Part shown: piece after piece, positions 26,401 to 35,834 of the stretch
Position numbering within the stretch: position 1 is the first letter of the stretch
How the letters are laid out: each line of letters starts with the position of its first letter
From: Symbiodinium natans
Taxonomy: Eukaryota; Sar; Dinophyceae; Suessiales; Symbiodiniaceae
Direction of reading: 5' to 3'
NCBI GenBank assembly: GCA_905221605.1
Contig: CAJNDS010002823.1
Location: 842,470-906,469 of the forward strand
DNA: 64,000 nucleotides
Made by a program: the position numbers and the translations under genes
Notes under the pieces: generated by a model
The model's database searches: none
What the model saw: the letters and a program-made list of their open reading frames with translations, nothing else
Told to the model about the DNA's origin: nothing

Positions 26401-28254
26401 CCCACACCCACACCCACACCCACACCCACAGCCACAGCCACAGCCACAGCCACAGCCACAGCCACAGCCACAGCCACAGCCACAGCCACAGCCACAGCCA
26501 CAGCCACAGCCACAGCCACAGCCACAGCCACAGCCACAGCCACAGCCACACCCACATGCCCTCACACTGGCGCACTACGCACCTCCTAATAATGCTGAAT
26601 CTTCACGACCCACGCAGGCCTGCCCAGAAGTAGCACAAGCAAAGGAAGGGCATCTGCACGAGGCAGAGGAAGGCAAGGCATGCTGTGGTGATTCCGATGG
26701 CAATGCCCTTGTTCGTGATCACCAGGACCGAAACCTCCGAGTTCGGGTGTACAGGGTTCGGGGTTGGGGCTTCAGTCGATTAGGGGCTGGGTTTTTGGGA
26801 AGAATCACCCTAAACCCTAAACCCTAAACCCTAAACCCTAAACCCAATGTGCCCTTTGCCATGGCATCCAGAGCCCCGACGACAACCTCCCACGGCCCCA
26901 ACCCTGCAGCATCCTACTTGAAGGCTCATGGGTAGTTGGTTTAGGGTTTCGGGTTTAGGGTTTAGGGTTTAGGGCTTAGGGCTTAGGGTTTAAGGCCACC
27001 TGAAGGCCAATGGGTAGTTGTATGTAGGGTTGTAAGTACCTGGAAAAAGGTTATCACCAGATATATAACTATCGTTACCCTACTTATAACCCTACTTCTA
27101 ACTCGCCATGAACCTCCAAGTAGTACTGCGAACACGAACTGCCGATCGTCGTTGACAAGTTTCCTGAACACAGCTTGACTTAAACAGCCGCTTTACATGT
27201 GCATCGTCCTGCCTACCAAGGGTGTTGTGCCCGACAGGTTTTGCAAGTTCTACATTCCACACCCTAGAACCCAATCGAAACTTTCAAACCTCTGCAACAA
27301 TGCAAAATCTTGGTTGGCCTCCCAGGACGATTTGAAGAGCTCCCACGAGGCATCCTCAAACAGGAAGCCTGCACGAGCTGTCAGAGCTGAACTAGGGCTC
27401 GCTTGGAGGTTGAGGGGTAGCTATAAGTAGGGCTACAAGTGCCCTAAACCCTAAACCTAAACCCTAACCCTAACCCTAAACCCTAAACCGTTATCACCAG
27501 TTCTAGCTATAGTAGCCCTATTTATGACTAGCCCGATTCTATCTCAGAATTTTTGGGGCCGAGGAGCCGTCGTGCAAAGAGCCGATCCAGCCGCAGATGA
27601 GGAAGGCGTGGGTGAAGATGACCTGAACAACTCAAAACTGTTAGGGCATTAAGATCTTCGGGTTCGACAGTCTTCCATGACGATTCATTTATGAAAGCCA
27701 CTTGCGGCTGACATGTGTCTTTGTCACGGCGGAAGGCAAGGCCGGAACAGCCGAGCGGCCACAGAGACAACGTTGAACTTGTAACAAGGAACATAGGGGG
27801 CGATGAGAACCACGAGCTCCGCCTGCATCAATGAGCAGGTGAAGGCGTAGCCGAGGTACCGGAGACCATTAACATTGTCGATGTGCAGCCAACGGAATAC
27901 GGAGAAGAAGGCCGCAAGCGCCTGCGCAAGGCACATGGCAATGTTGAGGTTCCGGCAGAAGGTGATTCTGTCCGCGCACGGCTTATTCGGCATCTCCGGC
28001 CAAGTCTTCATCAAGGTCCACCATTCGTCCGCGACCGGAGTGATGTAGTCCCGAAACATGCGCCACGAAGCATTGATCGGCTTCTTCACATCGGTCCTCA
28101 CCACGATGCGGAGGGCGAGGTAGGTGAAGAAGAAGCCAAGAATGATGCTGGTGAGGCTCTCGATGGCGAACGCGGGGTAGAGCGGACCGCACGCACGGAA
28201 GAGCTGGTAGTCGTTGAGGCCTTCCACGGACGCCAATGCCGCCGAAGTCGCCAT
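23440..28254 (-). CDS. microbial rhodopsin, copy 1 (about nine exons)
   Basis: Seven-helix retinal protein by sequence. Exons: 28254-27751, 27622-27560, 27368-27309, 27249-27164, 26769-26620, 26169-26112, 25016-24912, 24696-24637, 23530-23440; about 390 residues. Exon 1 (start chosen at MATSAALASVEGLNDY) has helix A, helix B and helix C with GLRYLGYAFTCSLMQAELVV; aligned to bacteriorhodopsin, positions 85, 89, 90 and 96 read Gly, Thr, Cys, Glu. A later exon has helix F, FTWPAFPAWWLVSAEGLG, matching Trp182, Pro186, Trp189 and Glu-Gly194-195. Next comes helix G, LNM|ISKGGFTVNML, with the retinal Lys216 position kept and Asp212 replaced by Asn. The tail ends SWLVGKLQEYSESKERG and a TAG at the edge of a telomere-like tract. 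Donors include GC and perhaps GA types. Membrane light sensor, channel or pump; the activity cannot be told. Confidence 0.75.
23600..23660 (+). repeat. telomere-like array, TTTGGGG variant
   Basis: About six units of GGGTTTG followed by TTTAGGG. Lies just 5' (on the minus strand) of the last exon of rhodopsin copy 1, inside an intron. Confidence 0.85.
23826..23935 (-). repeat. degenerate CCCTAAA tract
   Basis: Irregular ACCCTAAACC/ACCCTATACC units within the last intron of rhodopsin copy 1. Confidence 0.75.
24030..24135 (+). repeat. telomere-like array switching from TTTAGGG to TTTCGGG
   Basis: Six TTTAGGG units followed without break by eight TTTCGGG units. The two variants are in separate blocks, not mixed. 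Intronic in rhodopsin copy 1. Confidence 0.9.
24330..24387 (-). repeat. telomere-like array, CCCTAAA
   Basis: Eight perfect CCCTAAA units, opposite in orientation to the array at 24030. Intronic in rhodopsin copy 1. Confidence 0.9.
24571..24620 (-). repeat. telomere-like array, CCCTAAA
   Basis: Seven perfect units ending 17 bases from the retinal-lysine exon boundary. Intronic. Confidence 0.9.
24637..24696 (-). CDS. rhodopsin copy 1, retinal-lysine exon
   Basis: Sixty bases between AAG| (acceptor) and CAG|GTG (canonical donor). Reads ISKGGFTVNMLKIGADHRR; the Lys of Ile-Ser-Lys aligns with the Schiff-base lysine of helix G. The same 60-base exon occurs in copy 2. Confidence 0.75.
24836..24892 (-). 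repeat. telomere-like tract, CCCTAAA/CCCTAGA
   Basis: Mixed CCCTAAA and CCCTAGA units next to the helix F exon of copy 1. Confidence 0.8.
24912..25016 (-). CDS. rhodopsin copy 1, helix F exon
   Basis: Starts after TCAG at 25017 and reads FTWPAFPAWWLVSAEGLG, then LLGDAKSNAVGFALLNM. The spacing of Trp, Pro, Trp and Glu-Gly matches bacteriorhodopsin helix F. The following intron seems to start GA (CAT|GACC). Confidence 0.75.
25140..25290. repeat. CT-rich intronic tract, copy 1
   Basis: TCTCTCCC-type pyrimidine tract. It lies between the helix F exon and the loop exon of rhodopsin copy 1. Copy 2 has a CT tract in the same intron (32670-33020). More CT-rich DNA follows at 25555-25590 and 25830-25945. 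Confidence 0.85.
26387..26555. repeat. (CCCACA)n then (CCACAG)n microsatellite
   Basis: About seven CCCACA units followed by about 23 perfect CCACAG units. In the intron between the helix E exon and the loop exon of rhodopsin copy 1; copy 2 has a large CACA-type array in the same intron. The Trp/Leu, Cys/Gly and Val/Ala ORFs are shadows. Confidence 0.95.
26806..26992. repeat. telomere-like tracts in opposite orientations
   Basis: CCCTAAA units at 26810-26845 and TTTAGGG/CTTAGGG units at 26938-26992, in the intron of rhodopsin copy 1. Confidence 0.85.
26996..27127. mobile_element. MITE, family E (GGTTCATGGGTAGT ends)
   Basis: Terminal inverted repeat: left end ACCTGAAGGCCAATGGGTAG, right end TAACTCGCCATGAACCTCCA. 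The inside carries TGTAGGGTTGTAAGTACC and its inverted partner CCCTACTTATAACCC. Lies in an intron of rhodopsin copy 1. No coding capacity. Confidence 0.7.
27399..27532. mobile_element. MITE, family E, interrupted by CCCTAAA units
   Basis: Left arm TGGAGGTTGAGGGGTAGCTA, right arm CTATAGTAGCCCTATTTATG. The centre has about five CCCTAA(A) units where other copies have a single ACCCTAAATAAGG. Intronic in rhodopsin copy 1. Confidence 0.6.
27751..28254 (-). CDS. rhodopsin copy 1, exon 1 (helices A-C)
   Basis: Helix A (YPAFAIESLTSIILGFFFTY), a long polar segment (VKKPINASWRMFRDYITPVA), helix B (NLNIAMCLAQALAAFFSVFR) and helix C (RYLGYAFTCSLMQAELVVLI), then CYKFNVVSVAAR at the start of the next helix. 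It differs from copy 2 at only seven of about 160 residues. The homology of the two copies ends just after GCTCGGCTG, which marks the exon end to within a few bases. Confidence 0.75.
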
Positions 28255-28615
28255 CGCTGAGGCCTTACCAATCGGGCCCGGAAGCAGGGGCACCCGGGCT
28301 CTTAAAAAGAGATTTCGAGCCAAGGGGCCTGAAAGCCCCAGTCACATTCGAACCAGTGCTGCTTGCCAGAAAGAGGAGGACTAAAGCTGCTCATTACCAG
28401 TACTAATAGTAATCCCTTATGGTGCCTTTGAATTATACTGCAGTAACACCAAACCCCCATGCTAATTATTTAGCCCCTATACTCGCCGCAGTTCGACACG
28501 GAGGCCCGATAAACCACAAGGTGACACCTAAAGTTGGTCCCCGCATGCTTAAAACGGGCCCGAGAAGCAGGGATGAGGGTTTAGGGTTTAGGGTTTAGAA
28601 AGCAGCACCTTACAC

Positions 28616-28735
28616 ATTGGGATGGTCCCCCTTTTTATACTAACAGCTCCTTAATTAATGGGGATTATAATGGGGTGGGGGGGCCCTGATATCCCGATTA
28701 AGGGCTGTTGTTAGTATAAGGGGGGAACATCCCAA
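28616..28735. mobile_element. MITE, family A (TTGGGATGTTCCCCC ends)
   Basis: Left end TTGGGATGGTCCCCCTTTTT then ATACTAACAG; right end GTTAGTATAAGGGGGGAACA then TCCCAA. CTTACAC lies on both sides (28609-28615 and 28736-28742), a possible 7-bp target duplication. No ORF. Confidence 0.75.
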
Positions 28736-28935
28736 CTTACACCTCGCAAAGCCAGCGCTTGTTTCTCGTCGTTGTTGCGTGCCGGCTTCGTCTGACGTGG
28801 GCAATAAACAAGGTTGTCACGAGCTCCCGGTCCTTGGGAACGAAAGAGCTTGCTTAAAATGCACTTCCAGAGGAAATGTGCTGTAACTCAACCATAGGGT
28901 GCTGGGAAGAGGTGGCTTTTTGTGGGATCTTTGGT

Positions 28936-29083
28936 ATTCAAGGGACTAAAGGAGGGACCCTTACAAGGAACCTTAGTTGTTTTTTAGGCTACTTAGGTAC
29001 ATAGGGACATTCCTATAAGGTATATGTAGGGGTTATATAGGGTTTATGAGACTAAGGGGTCCCTCCTTTTACCCCTTGTATGA
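28936..29083. mobile_element. hairpin element, family F
   Basis: Left arm TATTCAAGGGACTAAAGGAG with GGACCC; right arm GGGTCCCTCCTTTTACCCCT with TGTATGATA. TA/AGG-rich centre. A related right arm (GACCCTCCTTTAGTCCCTTG) ends at 60486. Confidence 0.6.
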
Positions 29084-29149
29084 TACTGTCTGCAACTAGG
29101 ACGACCATCCCTCTCTCCTGCTTGTCTGTTCAAGCCAAAAGTGCTTGAA

Positions 29150-29305
29150 TGGCTGGAAAACCCAGACCTCTGAGAGGATCTAAAACGTAGATCCCCCAAT
29201 TAGTATCCTACACTACTCTTGGGTCATCTGTAGGAACCCTTCAGGGGATCTACTTTTTGGATCCTCCCAGGGGTCTGAGAAAGGGGGGCTCCCCTCCAGC
29301 TCCTG
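29150..29305. mobile_element. hairpin element, family G
   Basis: Left arm CCCAGACCTCTGAGAGGATC, TAAAACGTAGATCCCCC; right arm GGGGATCTACTTTTTGGATC, CTCCCAGGGGTCTG. The centre has TATCCTACACTACTCTTGGG; a close match to centre and one arm lies at the window end (63935-64000). Confidence 0.6.
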
Positions 29306-29533
29306 CTTTTTGCGACAGTTGAAGCTTAGGGATTTTCTCCCTTGCCCCAAGTCGGTTGCACCCATCAACGCAACTCTAATGTCAGAAACGGCACGTAGGG
29401 CTGCGCTGCTCATTCCGCAGCCGGCGGGGGTGCGAGGCTTGCGAAGAAGTGGGGCCCTTTTTGAAGCTCAATGCCTAAGCCATCTAAGCCATCTAAGCCC
29501 TGCTCCTTAGCAGAGAGGCATGCGACTGGTAGT

Positions 29534-29592
29534 AAAACCCTAAACCCTAAACCCAAAACCCTAAACCCTGAAACCCTGAAACCCTAAAACCC
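29534..29592 (-). repeat. telomere-like tract, CCCTAAA/CCCTGAA
   Basis: About eight units, the last ones CCTGAAA. Between the two rhodopsin copies. 29600-29660 is unique sequence without a clear frame. Confidence 0.8.
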
Positions 29593-29663
29593 AACTCATG
29601 ACAGGCTTGCGATCCAAGCTTAGATCCTTTCGGCCGCGAGAGTGGAAGCTTCTAGAGTGCAGA

Positions 29664-29757
29664 GTTCCCCAAAGAGCCCAATACCTCTTAAATCCGGAAT
29701 ATACCTCAAATTATATAGGGATCCTGCAATTTAAGGGGTATTCGGCTCTCTGGGTGC
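29664..29757. mobile_element. MITE, family C (AAAGAGCCCAATACC ends)
   Basis: Left CCCCAAAGAGCCCAATACCT, right AAGGGGTATTCGGCTCTCTG, with TATATAGGGATCCTGCAA in the middle. The same design with a better palindrome lies at 41644-41752. Confidence 0.65.
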
Positions 29758-29859
29758 TATGGAAGCTTTACAATTGCGGTGTCAGGCTTCCGCATGTAAA
29801 AAAAGCCCCAGCGGCCAATTCACCTGCGTTTAGGATGTTCAGGGTTTAGAGTTCAGGGC

Positions 29860-30290
29860 GTGAGCCTGTTTGCCTGAAAGCCAAGCAGCAGAAAACCTGA
29901 AGTGAGGAATTGAATTCGAAGTTATGATTAAATAAAGAAATTCAACATGCCAATTAAACTCTTCACGTCTGCTTGAGCTGTTGCAAGTGCAAAGGGTTCC
30001 ATTCTTGCCCTTCCTCGATCCACCCGCCTTTGGCAACGGAAAATCATTCTCGCAGCGCTGCCCACAGACTTCATAAAAGATAATTGTCGTCCGGATTAGC
30101 GTTAGCTGGCGCGCTGGGTCAGGAGTTTTTTACTCATCTTGATGCGGGCTAAGTTAAGGCAGTTTTCGGGTGTAGTGTTCAGGGTCTAGGCTTCAAGGAA
30201 CACTAATTCTGGGTCAGCAAAGGACGTCGCGGTCATAAAAGATGCGACGTCCCGAAGAAACTGACGAAGCCCTGAATTCCCAGCACGCCA
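29860..30290. other. unique spacer between rhodopsin copies
   Basis: Ordinary composition, no telomere-like or tandem repeats, no frame above about 65 codons with protein-like composition. Nothing recognised. Confidence 0.5.
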
Positions 30291-30294
30291 CTGG

Positions 30295-30441
30295 CAGGTT
30301 CATGGGTAGCTAGTAAATGTATAGGGTTTATACGTACTCTAAGTAAGGTTGTAATAAGAATTATAGCTACCCCACTTGTAGCCCTACTTAGGGCTTAGGG
30401 TACTTCTAACCCTACTTCTACCCTACCCATGAACCTCCAAA
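30295..30441. mobile_element. MITE, family E
   Basis: Left CAGGTTCATGGGTAGCTAGT, right CTACCCATGAACCTCCAAAG, with GTACTCTAAGTAAGGTTGTA and its inverted counterpart inside. Followed at 30523-30570 and 30658-30692 by TTTAGGG tracts. Confidence 0.7.
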
Positions 30442-30522
30442 GCCCGAACCTGTCAAACGCGCCAGCGTGCTTCACACCCAAAGCGTCTCAGGCAGGGCAG
30501 CAGCCTGGCGCGAGCACTTTAC

Positions 30523-30692
30523 TTGAGGGTTTAGGGTTTAGGGTTTAGGGCTTAGGGTTTAGGGTTTAGGGCTACTTGAAGGTTCAAGGGTAGTTGTAAG
30601 TTGGGCTATAAAGTACCCAGGTCTTTGGGCTCAAGGCTTTGCAGCAGAGGCTTCAGCGCTTGGGGCTTAGGGTTTAGGGTTTAGGGTTTAGG
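30523..30692 (+). repeat. telomere-like tracts, TTTAGGG/CTTAGGG
   Basis: Short arrays at 30523-30570 and 30658-30692, separated by one arm of a family E MITE (TTGAAGGTTCAAGGGTAGTT). Confidence 0.75.
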
Positions 30693-30936
30693 CCTTTCCA
30701 GCTCCGGCCCCGTGCTCGAGGTTGCAGGTGTGTCGGGTAAGAATAAGAAGTTCCTGCTTTTCGGTGGAGACATCCGGAATCCGGACTGTGGGGCTTTTGA
30801 TGCAGAAACACATCCTTAAGCAGAGCCCATGGTCGCCTTCAGCTCAATTTCCCTCTCCGGTTTCTGGCCTGCGTCCTGGAGCTTCTCTTCCTGACGTCAA
30901 GCCCAGCGAAAAGACCCCCAAGCAAGGAAAGCCTTG

Positions 30937-30989
30937 ACCTAAACCCTAAACCCTAACCCCTAAACCCTAAACCCTAAACCCTAAACCCC
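30937..30989 (-). repeat. telomere-like array overlapping a rhodopsin stop codon
   Basis: CCCTAAA units on the plus strand, that is TTTAGGG on the coding strand. The last seven codons of rhodopsin copy 2 and its TAG (30969-30967) lie inside the array. Confidence 0.85.
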
Positions 30990-33900
30990 AACTGCGCTCC
31001 TTGTCCGCGGGCTTGTCCAAAGACTTGCCCTCGGACTCATACACCTGGAGCTTCTCCACCAGCCAACTCTGCCTCTTGCTGCCCTTCGGCGCCATGTCCG
31101 GCCACCTGCCCAAGCACACCAAGGCCCCAAACCTAGCCTTGTACAACATATATAGAGTACAGTAGATTTGCATACCGCATATAGATACACTCCTTAAATA
31201 ATAGTAATATATTTTGTTCTTTCCGCAGACACGGGCAGAGCACATGTTGAAACGCCTCGCGGGAGAACGGCTTCCGGAATGGCTGAAGCTGACCGATACG
31301 CCCGACCCTAGTTAGGGTACGCCAGGGCAAAAGCCGAAAGGTTTCGGGTTCAGGATTTAGGGTTTAGGGCTGAGGGTATACGAATCTTGAGATATCACTC
31401 ACAAACTAGTTCTAAACTCGACTCTTCTATTCGCTTATTGTTCTATCAAAACATATGCGGCTTATTCTGCTACTCTCAATCCCGTGACTCCATGGTTCTA
31501 CTACTTTCAAACTTGAATTTTCCATTCTACGACTCGATTACTTGACCGTGCAAGCACAACTTTGGGGCGCAAAGCTCGAAAACTCCAAGAAGTCTAAGTC
31601 AAACGATCTAGTGTCTATAGCGTCTAGAGTTTAGGTCCAGAATGTGCAGATGGTGCAGCAATGACAAGAAATGAAACACAGAGAGATATATATATATATA
31701 TATTCATATATATAGATGTCTCTCTCTGTACACACACACATATACTGCTTAAATTGCAGTACTAGACGAATCGAAACCCTGAATCGAGCCCCCTTGACCT
31801 TAGCAGACAGTCGATAAGCCGGGCTTGAGGGTAAGGAATGCAAAGCCTTCAAGATTCCTTCCCCCCCACCCCCCCCCCCCCCCCCCCTCCCCTGCAACCA
31901 CCGCCCCCGAGAGAGTTCCCTGAAATTCATGAGCAACACAGGGCCACCTGCGGCGGTGGTCTGCGCCAATCTTGAGCATGTTCACAGTGAAGCCACCCTT
32001 GGAGATCCTCCACTTCGAATCTTTTGGGATTTTCGGGTCGATTGAGATTTAGGTACAGGTTTAGGGTCTTCGGTTTAGGGTTTAGGGTTTAAGGCTTAAT
32101 TTAAGGTCAAAAAACTGCAACCCTAAAGGCTGCGGGTCATGTTGAGGATTGCGAAGCCCACGGCGTTGCTCTTGGCGTCTCCGAGGAGCCCGAGGCCTTC
32201 GGCCGAGACAAGCCACCAGGCCGGAAATGCCGGCCACGTGAACCTGGGGAAGGTGGGTCTAGGCTCTTTACACCCTTAACACTACTTTATAGGAATCCCT
32301 TTAAAGCCCAAGTGTATACTCTGTAGGTACACGGACCCCTTTTCCGAGTTGGTTGGGAGACTTTGTGAGGTGCTTGGGGATTCGTGGTCCTTGAGACCGC
32401 TAAGCTCATGTGACAACCCCGAAAACCACGCCATCCTACTCCAAGGTTCATGGGTAGATAGAAGTAGCGTTATAAAGATTCCCAAATGTGGTTCGAATCA
32501 GTTCTAGGGATACCAAGGAACCTCCGTCCTATCTGAGGACAAGAAGAAACACCCCAGAGTCGAGGGAGCTTCCTTCAACAAGGAGGGTGACATATTGGGG
32601 GCGGGGGCATTGCATTTTCGGAGCTTGGAGCTCAGAATTTCTATAAAATGTAAACACACACACATACGACTGTTCTCTCTCTCTCTCTCTCTGTCTCTCC
32701 TCTTTCTCTCGCGCTCCTCGCCCTCCCTCTCTCCACCTCTCTATCTCTCTTTCGTTCTCTCCCTCTCGCTCCTGCTCTCTCCCCCTCTCTCTCTCTCTGT
32801 CTCTCGCTCGCTCTCTCTAGTGTCATTGTGATTGTTCTTCTTATCATGCTTCTGCCTCCTCTCGGTCCGATGAGACTCTCGGTTTCGAGCAAGGAGTACC
32901 AACGCGAGCTCCCCGGACAACACCAAGCACTCCGCCACGCGCGCTCGCTCTCTCTCTCTCTCTCTGTGTCTCTCCCTCTCTCTCTCTCTATCTCTTTCTT
33001 CTCTCTCGCTCTCTCCTCCTCTGCCATCTCCTCCTTCTCCTGTTACTGTGGTGGGACCAGTGGTTTCTTGGCTGGTGAGCTGCTCACCGTCAGATCGTAA
33101 GCTGCCCTACACGGTGCGGCGTACGCCATTTTGTAAACGTTCATCTCGAGCCGGCCAGGCCCCAAGTACGGGCCCCGGCCTTTCTCACGCATCGGGGAAA
33201 ACTCAACATCTTCAATTTAGACTCTTCTCTGGCTAGAATGGGGCCTTAATGATGAGAACAGGGTATGGAGACTGTTGTAGTAGAATTATACAGGGACCAC
33301 AAGGGAATGATATTCGTAATTATTCCGACCCTTGAGTTCCCATTAGTATTCCCTTAGGGTCCCTTTGTAATTCTACTATAATAACTATAACCCCCAAAAC
33401 TGTTCTAATTACCAAGGCGCCTAGAGTACATCAGCCGGGTGAAGTGGCAGACCAAGGAGGCGACTGGCGTTCGAACTCGAAACCCGTCATCTTACTGTTG
33501 GTTAGTAGGGAATGGGGGAATGAGGTACCCTATATCCCCCCCATATATACCTTTAAGGGATTATAACCCTACATCCCCCTATGATATATACCCTTTAAGG
33601 AATTATACAGGGTACCTCATTCCCCCATTCCCTACTAACCAAACATAAGTCATCTTGGCAATGTCGCGCGATCAGCTTGCTGGACAATGGGACATTTGCT
33701 TGGCAAAAAACATGGTCTTTTTGGTTTGAGGGGCTTAGGGTTTAGGGCCTAGGGTTTAGGGTCTAGGCCCAAACCCTTCGTTCACACCTGCCCCAAGAAG
33801 TGGCCTCGCAAAGACCATTGGACAGTCTATGGCAGAGTCAAAGTCTCTCTCGCCAGGACCATTAAAAGCTCTTCTCTAGCAAAGTCAAAGTCTCTCTCAA

Positions 33901-35780
33901 ACAGTCCAGGCCATCGGGCATGCACTGGGTGTATAGCAAGCCTCGCCCACTTACTTGAAGGCTCATGGTTAGTTACAAGTAGGGTTATAAGTACCCTAAA
34001 TAAGGTTTCAACTAGTCATAACAAGAGCCCCAAATATAAGTACCCCTGAACCTCCAAGTACACGGCGATTAAGTCCATACAGCCGCGTGACCAGACGGCG
34101 CACATCAGGCGAAGGTAGTAGTAGGGGAGGTCGCGGTGGGCCCGGCACCCGCCTTTAGCCGAAGAGGGCAGACGTGGGGGCCAAACCAAAACACCTGAGT
34201 CCTTACATGCATCCCTGACCCTGACAACGCAGAACCGAAGCCCTGCGCCACACTAGTTCGAAGCCCACTTCATGAAGTAATAGGGTGTGCCACCACGGGG
34301 GCCCGACTACCTGGCCCACGTTTCTTTCGTCTTCGGAAACTCGGGCAGAAGCCCCACGCCCTCGGCAACAACGCCGTGAAGCAAAGGCGATGTTATCTTC
34401 GCCGGCCTGCTTTTAGCCACCTTGCCGCAACCTCGCCACCTTGCCCAGAGCCTTATAGCCCCCCCCCCCCCGTCCTTGTAATTGCACGCCCACTTACTCA
34501 TACTGCCACTTATACGCCCTGACTGCGAGATCGCCAGGTCTCGCCAACAACTTCTGTTTTTTGTGTGTTAGGGCCCCGTGGTCCGAAGCATCCTGCAAGT
34601 CTCTAACGGACAGCACTTAAAGCTTTAAAAAGTGCTCTCAACATCTCTTTCAGAAGGGCCCAGCTCCTGCAATACAAACCACCACTCCCCCTGCTGCAGG
34701 GTGTTTTCCTACAGTCCTGCAAATTCTAGAGACGAAGCTCAGACAGAGACAGAGGCAGAGGCAGAGGCCGGGACAGAGACAGGGACCGAGGCAGAGGCAG
34801 AGGCAGAGGCAGAGGCAGAGACAATACGGGCAGACAGGCAGACAGACAGACAGACCAACAGACAGACAAACACAGAGAGATACAAAGACACACGGAGACA
34901 CAGCGAGACAAACAGGCACACGCACACACGCACACACGCACACACGCACACACGCACACACGCACACACGCACACACGCACACACGCACACACGCACACA
35001 CGCACACACGCACACACACACACGCACACACGCACACACGCACACACGCACACACGCACACACGCACACACGCACACACGCACACACGCACACACGCACA
35101 CACGCACACACGCACACACGCACACACGCACACACGCACACACGCACACACGCACACACGCACACACGCACACACGCACACACGCACACACGCACACACG
35201 CACACACGCACACACGCACACACACACACGCACACACGCACACACGCACACACGCACACACGCACACACGCACACACGCACACACGCACACCCGCGCACA
35301 CACACCCGCACACCCGCGCACACCCGCGCACACCCGCGCACACCCGCACACCCGCACACACGCACACCGGCACCCGCGCCACCCGCGCACCGCGCACAGC
35401 GCGCACTACGCGCACACGCGCACACGCGCACGCGCGCACGCGCAGCACGCGCGCACGCGCGCACACAGCGGCGCACGCGCGCACGCGCGCACGCGCGCGC
35501 GCACGCGCGCACGCGCGCACGCACGCGACGCGCGCGCACGCGCGCAACACGCTCCGCGCGCACGCGCGCGCACGCGCGCACGCGCGCACGCGCGCACACG
35601 CGCACACGCGCACACGCGCACACGCGCACACGCGCACACGCGCACACGCGCACACGCGCACACGCGAACACGCGCACACGCGCACACCCGCACACCCGCA
35701 CACGCGCACACCCGCACACCCGCACACGCGCACACGCACACCCACACCCACACCCACACCCACACCCACACCCACACCCA

Positions 35781-35834
<54 letters not shown>

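Noticed and set aside
26297-26575. Trp/Leu, Cys/Gly, Val/Ala repeat ORFs
   Set aside because: Shadows of the CCACAG microsatellite.
30636-30650. Second spliced-leader relic (TTTGGGCTCAAGG)
   Set aside because: It has an extra G within the leader core and no following ATG or coding sequence.
34307-34501. Minus-strand ORF with AKSRPAKITSPLLHGVVAEG as a rhodopsin exon
   Set aside because: It lies between two rhodopsin exons of copy 2 and looks protein-like, but copy 1 has no counterpart and the flanking exons join in phase without it (GCA G|GC). It could be an exon of something else or chance.
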